Positions 13,001 through 25,000 of a stretch of DNA of 64,000 bases are shown in pieces. The DNA comes from Mytilus galloprovincialis (Eukaryota > Mollusca > Bivalvia > Mytilida > Mytilidae), in assembly GCF_965363235.1 (NCBI RefSeq), contig NC_134845.1:27778524-27842523 (forward strand), read 5' to 3'. The notes under the pieces were generated by a model. That model saw only the letters and a program-made list of their open reading frames with translations, searched no databases and was not told the origin of the DNA. Both the position numbers and the translations under genes were made by a program. The first letter of the stretch is position 1. Each line of letters starts with the position of its first letter.

Positions 13001-16000
13001 CAAATTATACAAGACTCAGTTGACAAAAGCAGTACATTCCTGTCGGGAGAATTTTGATTAAACTCTAAATGCTCATAGAATGAGTAATATAATCTAAACT
13101 GAATGTACCTCCTTCTGAATAATTTATTGCAATATAAATATAAATCCCTTTTGACAAGAGAAATCTGACATTGTCAGAAATATTTTTTTCACACTCTGTG
13201 CAAAGGTAATCACGTGTGGCGGCCATATTGTTTTGTTTACAAATTTGTGAAGAAGCCTCTAGAACCATGACCTAAACATGAATAGTCTTCAGAAAACATA
13301 AACTTTATGCAATACTATTTTACCAATCATGATAATTTTCATAAATTTAAATTTGATAATTTAAAGAAATAAAATTATAACAATTATGATTTTAGGTTAG
13401 AGATTCTACACAGACATGCTTTGATCTATTTATAGCCAAATTAGTTTACCTGTGTGAAAATGTAAATAATGGATATTAATTTGTTTACTAAACAAATAAA
13501 GACAAACTATGGATGGAAGATAATAATTCACATAAATATTTCAGGACATTTTATTAATAAATATAGGATTTAAAAACTGCAAGTGCAAACAAATTTAATC
13601 ATTACATAATCAGCTGATAATTTTTTACGCAAACATTGTGGTGATGTAACTGATAAAAATCACTCCATCAATCCTCCATCCCTTTCACATATTAAGCAAT
13701 TGACAGGGTTAGTTCATTATCACTGGACTAGTATATATTTGTTTAGGGGCCAGCTGAGGGACACCTCCGGGTGCGGGAATTTCTCGCTAAATTGAAGACC
13801 TGTTGGTGACCCTCTGCTGTTGTTTTTTATTTGGTCGGGTTGTTGTCTCTTTGACACATTCCCCATTTCCATTCTCAATTTTATTAGTAACATCTCGGGA
13901 TTAGATTTACTTATTATTGCAGAATATTCAATGAATATACATTCATCGTCTAATTGAATATATCAAGTAATCGGATATTTTTAGCTGATATTTTGGGTAT
14001 TCGATTGGCCGGAGTCTACTGTACTAGAAAATTTTAAGCACAAGTTTAGTGTTTGTGGAAATATTTTTATGAATGATGGATGGGGCTTTTGAAATAATGC
14101 CTTTTAAGACATCCATGTACTTGACAGTTGAAAAAGGATTAGCATAATACCAAATGAATATTCAAACCATATTATTCTTTTCAGTTATTTTTAATATCAT
14201 GGAGACATCTTCATTTTATGTTTTTTCTTTCTTTTGAATTAAATGATTGCCTGTAACAAAGAGCACGCAACTATCAAAGTAGTAAAATTTTATCTAATGA
14301 ATATTTTTAATAGTAAAATTGATGAGAAAAAGGAAAAAAACATGATTTATAAAATTTTGTCACCTCTACATGTTTACAGAACTTTTAACACTGTTTAGTA
14401 CATTATACAACAATTGACATGAAGATAGCTTTAGCATTCAAGAAATGTAAGAAATCTATAAAAAATTACACCAAACACATGTAGAAAGGTTTGGAACCAT
14501 TTTATATTGGAATGCTCAAATGTTTGGTTTATTGCATATATGAATTAATTTATATTTTCAGCTGAACTGCTAATGAAACTTGGTAGATCGGAAAAAGTAG
14601 GTGATATTTATAAAGACCTAATAACCAGAAATCCTGAGAACTGGGCATACTACAAAGGGTTAGAAGATGCTATCAAACCAGGTAACTAATAATTTATTTT
14701 TACGGGAAAAGTTAACTGAAAATAAGAATAATAAAAATTGATACTAGGAGAATATACTACTTTAGGAAATAAATATATGTGGTTTGCATTGAAAAGGAAA
14801 CCATTTGAATATGGAATGTATAATAATTAAACTTGATTACTGTTAAACATTGTGATTTATTTTATGACCAGGGACAGAAGAAGAAACATTAAAATTGTAC
14901 ACTGATGTAGAAGAACAGTACCCACGTGCATCAGCTCCAAGGAGAATACCTCTGTCATTTACAACAGGTAAATACATTAGCTTCATATCCATTTTCAGAA
15001 AATTAGAACAAGGTTAAGGCATTCTCTTCCAAAGACATCAAGCGTAAATTTTTCAACCAGTGGTATTAACATATTAAGAAAGAAGGAGACGTGTTTAAGG
15101 TAGCACAATACAAAGATTTTTCATCCCCAATCAGACATCTTTAAACTGATGCAATTCCACTCATCCTTCTTTAAATTTTATAAATGAGGTACCAAAAGAA
15201 AGAAGAATGATTAATCTTTCAAATTGTGATAATTTCATTATGACATACTTATTACATAATTAATTGTTATGTAATTGGTTACTATATTGTGATGTCCACA
15301 CTTGAATGAATTTAGCTTCTTTGTTATTCATAGCATCCCAAAATATTTTATAAATTCTTGCACAACACAGTTTGACATCCAAAATTGTGTCTCAGATTTT
15401 TCCTAATGTATTTCATTCTCTAATAAATCTTCAATGAAGTTTGCAACATCAATTCATAAGAGATCACTAAATTCAATGTGGTATAAAATTTGTTCTATTG
15501 ATGTTTTTGGAAATCTGAGACACAGTTTTGGAGGTCAAGCTGTGTTGTACAAGAATCTATAAAATATTTTGGGATGCTATGAAGAACAAAGACGCTAAAT
15601 TCATTCAAGTGTGTACATCACAATATAGCAACTAATTACATAACAATTGATTATGTAGTAATTATGTCATAATGAAATTATCACAATTTGAAAGATTAAC
15701 CTTTCTTCTTTCTTTTGGTACCTCATTTATAAAATATAAAGAAGGATGAAATGAATTACATCAGTTTAAAGTTCTCTGGTTGGGAGTGAAAAAATCTTTG
15801 TATTGTGCTACCTTAAATGTCATTTAATAGCACAAGTAAACCACATAATTAATAAACAAATATCAATAATTTAAAAGTAAAATGAAGATTTCTGTGAAGT
15901 TTCAAAAATACAAAAAATTAGTTCTAAACTAATATTTTATAAAAGAGTTATGCCCCTTGAAAATATTCATTATATAGACAATTTCATATGTATACAATTC

Positions 16001-19000
16001 TTGCCAAAAACTGTATTGTGTATTTAAATCCTTTTAATGTTTAAAATTTTATTTCAGGGGATAATTTTAAAGGACTGATGGACACATATTTTAGGAGAGC
16101 TTTTCATAAGGGTGTACCACCTTTGTTTGTAACTGTAAAGAAATTATATTCAGATCCTTGGAAGGTTTGTAATAATTGTCTGGTTTTGAAGAAATACATT
16201 TTGTACATTCCCCATTTGCAAACAGCAATAACACATTTATATTTAAAAATTATGTCAGTATAATAATAAGATATATGATGGCCAACTATTCACCATCATT
16301 CTTAAGTTATGTCCCTTTAAAAACCAAAAATTAACCAATTTTGCCATTTTTTGCACTCTAAACTTCAGCTTGCCTCACCAAATGTCAAAAAAATTATACA
16401 CTGCTTATTAACACCACCAGAGAGTCACACATTTTGGATGTCATTTCTTTCAGTTTTCACTTGAGTTGTGTCCCTTTGGAAATTGAAAATTTCTGCTGAA
16501 TTTTACCTATATATATATAGTAGCATGGGACACAGCTAGCATGGGGCACCTGTGTCCCATGGAAACATTCGTCATCACTGTTTATGTTTTGGTATTTATT
16601 GCATTGTCATCTCATGTATACCCACCACATATCCCCTCATTTATAAAAAATGAGAAGAAGAAACGGTTCAAATTCAAACATAATGCTAGTAAGAAACTTA
16701 TTACAAATAATGAATTTAAGCAATCTCACTTGTGTTTACATTTAAAATAAGAATGTAGGTATGTATGATTTGAAAATTATTGAGTTCTTTGAAGACTATC
16801 AATAGATAATTTGTAATAGAAATGTTATCAGAAGTATTGTAAATGTATTGAAATGCCTTGAAGATTTCCTGTAATGTAGACAGTAATATTGTTTTTTTTT
16901 CTGATTGTAGCAACGAACCGTAGAAGATTTAGTTCTAGGGTATGCTGAAAATTTAAAAACTCATGAAAAGTTTGCATTGTCTGGTAGGTATAAATGAAAT
17001 TTTCCAACAACATATTGCTTGTGAATCTCATTCTCACACTTAAACATCAGAAAGTTCTTGTACATAAAAATTTTAACTGGAAGCTTTATTTGGATAATGT
17101 TCTTTTTAATACACTTTGATTATTATGTCGCCTGACAGAATTCATCTGTCTCAAGCGACACATTGAAACACTTCTGTTGTCGTGAGTACTTTTCATCTTC
17201 CACCTCACACTTTATGTTAATTTACAAGTCCTTGAAAATACCAGAATTTAACCAAACTCACACAGACATGAAGTTTTGTTTCTGCTATTTAAGATGTTGC
17301 TATGTGTAAATTTGGGTGTTTCACATTATAAGAAATAGACTTGGCTATTTTTATGCCCCACCTACGATAGTAGAGGGGCATTATATTTTCTGGTCTGTGT
17401 GTCCGTTCTTCCGTCTGTCTGTCTGTCCGTCCGTCTGTTTGTTCGTCTGTTCATTCGTCCGTCTGTCCCGCTTCAGGTTAAAGTTTTTGGTCAAGGTAGT
17501 TTTTGATGAAGTTGAAGTCCAATCAACTTGAAACTTAGTACACATGTTCCTTATGATATGATCTTTCTAATTTTAAAGACAAATTAAACTTTTGACCCCA
17601 ATTTCACGATCCACTGAACATAGAAAATGAAAGTGCATGTTTCAGGTTAAAGTTTTTGGTCAAGGTAGTTTTTGATGAAGTTGAAGTCCAATCAACTTGA
17701 AACTTAGTACGCATGTTCCCTATGATATTATCTTTCTAATTTTAATGCCTTATTATATTTTTTATCCAATTTCATGGTCCATTGAACATTGAAAGTGATA
17801 GTGGGAGTGGGGCATCCATGTACTTTGGACACATTCTTGTTGTTTATATTACTGTGAGACGGAAGGTAACACACATTTCCTTTGGAAGACTCAATGATTA
17901 TTATTTGTATTATTAAAAGCATAGAGCTTAGAAGTAATAATAATTATCTTGAGATATTAAAGTAGGAAGAAAGTTTAGTTAAAAAACAAATCTTATTTTA
18001 AAATTGAGCCATATAAAAATGAGTGATTTTATTTTGCAGACGAAGGTGAATTAGAGTCTCCAACAACACTATTGTGGGTGTATTTTTTCCTGGCGTGTCA
18101 TTATGATTTCCTGGGTGACACAATCAAATCTGTAGAGTATATAGATCTAGCCTTAAAACACACACCACTTCTTATAGAGTTGTATGTACTCAAAGCCAAA
18201 ATATTTAAAGTGAGTCAAAGCTATTATATATAAATTCATTATAGAAAGTTGATTTAATTATTATACAACATCAGTAAGAAAAAAATGAAGGGCTTAGGGT
18301 TAGACCTTAAATTGGAAATTTAGAATGAGCTGACATGCATGAAACAACAGTTACAATCTTTTTTTGAATGGAGGTCTACAATTAAATTCATTCAAAATTC
18401 TAGGCTTATGATTTTGAACACCAGATGTGTGTTTGTCTGCACAAGACTTATCAGCGACACTCAAATCACAAGGCTTAAAGGCAAAGTAAAATGTGCATGC
18501 TGATCATGTGCAATATAATTAAATTATGGTACCCAATTTTTACTGATTTGCTGGTCACATTGTACATGTATCAATTTTGTTGGAGAAAGATATGAAATAA
18601 TAAATTAGATCTTAAGGAAGTTTTATAAGGAATCTATTTTAAAATGTTTATATGTGTGGTTATAATAAATTTACTGCTTAATTTACTTATGTTGCATTAC
18701 CCGGTATTCTTGAAGAAACCAATAGTAATCTATTATATATTTACTTCTTTTGTAGCATGCTGGTGATATAGAAGAGGCTGTCCGGTTGATGGATGAAGCT
18801 CAGTCATTAGATACAGCTGACAGATATATAAATTCCAAATGTGCCAAGTATATGTTAAGAGGCAATTTAATAGCAGAGTCTGCTGAAATGTGTTCAAAAT
18901 TTACAAGGGTAGGTATGCTTAAAGGGACATTAGCTGACAAATTCATGTTTATCAATTAGACTTTTTCTGTTTATATTTATATCATACTTTAAGGTCTATC

Positions 19001-22000
19001 CAAATCACAAAAAGACCTAGAGTGGATTAATTATTTATAATGTTCCAAAATTTCAGCCAACTATATTTTTGAGCTTATTTTGAAATAATTGAACCAAACT
19101 GACTGTGAATAGCAAAATATTATTTCACAAAATCACTTTTATAAATGTTTCCAACTTGGGCATGTATAGAAAATATGTAAGTCTTGAAATAGTCCTTGTC
19201 TGCATGCAAGACTAATAAAAATATGATTTGACACAAATGTTGACCTACAATGTAGTCATGTAAATATATTGTGTAATTCAATCAAGCAAAATATAACAGC
19301 TGTTTTGTTCTTAGCAAGGTATATTTTCTACTTGTTATCTATTTATAGCAAGGTGTATTGCATACTTGCCTATTAATAGCCAGTAATATTTTCTATTATT
19401 ATCTAATTATAGGAAGGTGTATCAGCAGTAGATAATCTGAACGAAATGCAGTGCATGTGGTTTCAGATAGAAAGTGCTGCTGCATACCAGAGAATGGGAA
19501 AATGGGGAGATGCACTCAAAAAGTGTCACGAAATAGATAGGGTAAGTCACTAAGATCAGGTGAAACATAGAGACGACTACAGTTGTCAAGGTACTGCAGA
19601 TTCATTTATTTTTCATTGTTTAGACAAAATTGATATTTGAATAAGGTTTGTGGTGCAAGTCTGCATACAAGCCATAAGCAAATTTGTACAGTTTTTCTTC
19701 ATGTCGTCAATTAAGCTATGATATTTGATGTTTGTTTGCTGAGCTTTTCTTAGTCAAGTAGTAAGATAAAAAGTGGTTCTGAACACTATGTTATTTAAAA
19801 TTATTTATCCAATGGAGTTATTATGCTATATTAGCACTGTTCCAGTGAGGAAGAGGAGGAAGGATATAAGTTGTGGCTCATCATTGACTATTACACCTTT
19901 TAGATATATATAAAATATATAATAAACTTTGTTAGGTTGTGGTGGTATTCTCAAAGGTCATTGCTTCCCCCAAAATCCATTTTAATTTAATAGACTTCAT
20001 ATAAATGTAGTTAATTTTGTGAAAGCTTGACTTGGCACTTTCAAAACTTTAGAAAATACATTAAATTTGTGATGATTGTTATAAATTGTAAACTTTTTTA
20101 TGATTTCAGCATTTTACAGAAATAATAGAGGATCAGTTTGACTTCCATACGTACTGTATGAGGAAGATGACTCTCCGAGCTTACGTTGGATTATTACGAT
20201 TAGAGGATGTATTACAACACCACACATTCTATTTTAAAGCAGCGAAAATTGCTATAGAGGTAATATTCTTATAATAGAAAATACTCATCAAAATATTTGG
20301 TTAATTTATAGAAATAGGTCTGCAGATAACAGTAGAATGATGCATAATAAGCACAGAATACAGCTTCATCATTAAACTGTCTGTCTCATTACATGTACCT
20401 GAACTTCTGTATTATTAAATAATTTGACATTTGATCTTGAACTTAATGTTAATAACATGAGTGAGGGTATATTTCACACTGCATTTTTTGCAACTCCTGG
20501 TTTAAAACTGTTCAATAAAAAATGGATGTCAAAACAAGTTATCTTAGCGAACGCTTGTATTTTGCTGTACAGGTAGATTAACATTAGTCTAGAACCTTAT
20601 TGCAATACAATAGGAATTTGATTTACATAATTTGGCCTTTATAAGCTTTATTCACAGTAAAAGTAACACACCTATTTTGTTTATTGTAGATTTATTTACA
20701 TTTACATGACCACCCTCTCTCAGACAGTGATCTGGATAGTGCTCTTGATGCAGGTTGGTAAAATTTAATATATAATAAAACATATTTATCTTATCGTAAG
20801 GCTGGTAAATTATGATGTCATTGGTTAAGTAAATTTCATATGGGGTTCATGACCTTACATCTACTGTTAATGGTGTTATAGGGTTCACTACTGACTCCCT
20901 ATGGAACATATCAGGTGAGTAAAATCCGTAGGAGATTCCATCTTTGGCCTCACACTCTATGGATTTTACTATTCCTCTGGATCTGTAGGGGGTCAGTAGC
21001 GAACCATATAACTTATAATATCAATTGCGATTAAGAAGATGAGAACAAAAGGTAGTAAGAAAGTGAAAAGATATTGTAAAGAGGTTTATTGGACTTAATC
21101 CATCCAATGATCTTGCTTCTTTCATAACTCTACTCTACAAATATAGATTAAACAGCTAGCCAAAATTTCAAGGTAGATTTGGGAAAAAGATCAAAATGCC
21201 AAAGACGCCATTTAAATACCTGAATATTACCTATTTGGGAATAAGTCTACCATGCATGCCCTTCCATAATTCAGTAAAAAAATATTTTGTGTAGTGGAAA
21301 TCAATACAACAAAATGTCAAGATCCAATTCAATTGTTTCATTTGATGGAATTGATTAAATCCTGTTCACATTTTTCATTTGCAAAACATAAAATGTGTAA
21401 AAAAAATCCATATTTCAGAAGCATTTAGAGTCAAGATGTTTAAAGATGATTTGCTTTTGGTTAAAAAAAATGTTTTTTTTTTTAAATATAAAACTTTTTT
21501 CAGAAAATTTGTCTCCTAGTGAATTAAGAAAGTTAAAGAATAAGCAACGGAAAGCAAAGAAAAGAGCACAAGCAGAAGCACAACAGAAAGCTGAACAAGA
21601 TAAAAAAGAAACTCATAATAAAAAAGCTCAGGATGGTGAATTAGACGGTCCGAAAGAAGAGGAATTAGTTCCAGATAAATTAAGCAGGGTATGTCTTTTT
21701 ATATGACCGCAAAAATTAAAAATAAAATTGGTTGTATATTGCTATCACGTCGTAGTCGTCGTCATCAGTGTCGTCCGAAGACAAATGGTTTCAGGATAAT
21801 AACTTTAGTATAAGTAAATAGAAATCAATAAAATTTTAACACAAGGTTTGTAAAGACTAAAGGAAGGTTGGGATTGATTTTGGGGGTTATGGTCCCAACT
21901 GTTTAGGAATTAATTTTAGATTTAGATTTGCAAATTTGTTGCAGCATGTTTCATGTATTTATATGCATTTAAGTTAACATGTCATCCAAAAATTTGCCAG

Positions 22001-25000
22001 CAAAATTTTTTGGAAGTGAAATATTATTCTAGTATATTTCTTTTATACATAGATTAAACATGTGAACTCTTAGATATGCATAGTGTTAGACTAGGGAAAC
22101 CATATCACATGGGATATGTAAGCATGTATTTCTAATCTATAAAATAAAGATAATTACTAATCATCAATGTTGAACATAAATCTTGTATTTGAAGTAACAA
22201 AAGAATTTTTGTTCAAAATATTGTTTTCCTTTTCAGCCTGATGACCCGTTAGAGCAATCATTGAAATTCCTGAAACCTTTACAGATGCATGCAGCACATA
22301 GAATACACACACATATAGTAGCTTATGAAATTTATTCTAGGAAAGGTAATTTATAAAATCTCTCACATATAGTGATAGTTTTTTTATACAAACTGAAATG
22401 TTATCAATATGTAAATTTAATCACTTATTTTGTTAGTGGCAAATGGTAACATACATAATAACTTTGAAATTTTATATAAAAGATGAAATGCTTTCCGAAA
22501 ACAAAGAAGGAACATCAAAAGCTTTTTTAGCTCACCTTTCCTAAAAGGAAATGTGAGCTTTTGACATCACTTGGCGTCCGTCGTCGTTGTCGTCGTCGTA
22601 AACTATTTCAAAGATCTTCTCCTCTGAAACTACTGAACCAATTACACCCAAACTTTAGCTGAATGATCCTCAGGGTATCTAGAATAAAGATTGTGTTTTA
22701 TTTTCCATTTTGTGAAAAAACATGGCCGCCATGGCTAAAAATAGAACATGGGGGGTAAAATGCAGTTTTTGGCTTATATCTCAAAAACGAAAGCATTTAG
22801 AGCAAATCTGACATGGGATAAAAATGTTCATTAGGTCAAGATCTATCAGCCCTGAAATTTTCAGATGAATCAAACAACCCATTGTTGGGTTGCTGCCACT
22901 TAATTGGTAATTTTAAGGAAATTTTGCAGTTTTTGGTCATTATCTTGAATATTATTATAGATAAAGATAAACTGTAAACAGCAAAAATGATCAGCAAAGT
23001 AAGATCTACAAATAAGTTAATATGACCAAAATTGTCAATTGACCCCTTAAGGGGTTATTGTCCTTTAATGACAATTTTTCACAATTTGTTCATCATATTT
23101 GCTAACTTTAAAAAATCTTCTCCTCTAAAACTACTCAACCAAATTCAACCAAACTTCAACTGAATGATCAGTAGGGTGTATAAAATAAAGTTTGTGTTTT
23201 ATTTTCTATTTCGTCAAAAAACATGGCCGTCATGGCTAAAAATAGAACACAGGGTAAAATGCAGTTTTTGGCTTATATCTCAAAAACTCCAGCATTTAGA
23301 GCAAATAAGACAAGAAGTTAAAGTATTTATTAGGTCAAGGTCTACCTGTCCTGAAATTTTCAGCCGAATTGGGTAACTGGTTTTTCAGGTATAATGCCCC
23401 TGAATTGATGATTTTAAAGAAATTTTGCAGTTTTTGGTTATTATCTTGAATATTATTATAGATACAGATAAACTGTTAATAGCAAAAATGTTAAGCAAAG
23501 TAAGATCTACAAATAAGTCAATTTGACCAAAATTGTCAATTGACCCTTTAAGGAGTTATTGCCCTTTAAAGACTTTTTTCACAATTTGTTCATCATGTTG
23601 ACTTACTTTAAAAAATCTTCTCCTTTGAAACTGCTGTATCAATTTCAGCCAAACTTAGGCTAAATGAGTTTCAGAGTATCTAGTATAAATTTTATATTTT
23701 ATTTCCTTGTATGTCAAGAAACATAGCTCCTATGGCTAAAATAGAACATAGGAGAAAATGATTTTTTTTGTTTGCTTTTGAAGAAAATAGGACGATTCAA
23801 AGAACATTTAAATAAATTGAAAAGCCAAAATAATCATTGATGAGAGATTTAACCAAAAAAATTAAGGTGAGCGATTCAGGCTCTTGAGAGCCTCTTGTTT
23901 TATGACCCTGCAGCTAAGGGGAAGGGGGCATTCAGTTTTACCAGTTTTACCCTTGTCTGTCTTTATGTCTTGATCTCTTACTTTAGTTTTTCTCAACCAA
24001 ATGTAATGAAACTTATAAACAATGCTAATAACAACTAAACACAGATCAAGTTCAAATTTGCATCACTATCACTGTTCTGGAGTTATGTCCCTATTTGAAT
24101 TGGAAAATTTCTGAATTCCCCATTTCCATGCTCTAACTTTATTTTGCCTCAACCAAATGTTAGAAAACTTGTACACAATGCTTATTACCATCAAACTTAG
24201 ATGAATTACAATTGTTAGTGGCATCTCTGTATAAATTGAAAAATTGCTGAATATGCAGTATAAGCGATCTGTGTCTCATGAACATATTCTTTTATTTCAT
24301 ATAATTAGTGGATATTAACTTACGGTCTTGAATTGATTTATTAGATCATAAAATTTTATTTTTGCAGATATTATATTGTATATTTTTATATTGTAGGAAA
24401 AATATTATTAATGTTACAGTCATTAAAGAGAGGATGTCAAGTAGAAAGAAATAATCCACAATTACATGTTTGTTTGTTACGATTTTTATTGTTAAGTAAG
24501 TATTAATTCTGCATAAAAGTACGAAAATGAGGCTTGATTTTGTCATATAAACTAACGAGATCACATTGAAGGATTGACATGTTGTCACTGTCCCAACACA
24601 TAAAGCAAATCAACGTGCTTTTAAAATACAGGAAGCTGGATTCCAAGCATGGCAGATATTCTCAAAAGCATTTTTTGGAATACATTTTTTTAACAACATG
24701 CTTCACAATACCACTCACAAATTCTAAATACTGAAATGTCCAGCTTATCAAACTTATTTTGAGATCTTCAATAAAAGTTGCATATCAAATTCAAACAACT
24801 GCATTCATTATTATTTGTGGTATACCAATTTTTGTGTGTAAAGGTAAATCATCAATTCAAATGTTATTGTATTGTAGAGTGCAACACAAACAGATCCCAT
24901 TCTTTTAGACCATAGAGGGAACCAATCATAATAATCAGGGATAGGGTTAATAATAAAATTAAAACAATTTCAGTCCATTTCTAGTGCCCCAAGTATGTTT

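Larger units (their letters stand above)
12014..14021. mobile_element. Tigger/pogo-like TIR element in NAA15 intron 7, with nested insertions
   Basis: It is flanked by TA on both sides. The left end CAGTAGACTCCACCTAATCG matches the inverted right end CGATTGGCCGGAGTCTACTG. Reiterated 'atcggatatcggctaa' motifs lie just inside. CAGTAGACTC termini plus a TA target site are typical of Tigger/pogo members of Tc1-mariner. No transposase frame is visible, so it is non-autonomous. It contains the family A copy at 12287-12893. Confidence 0.72.
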
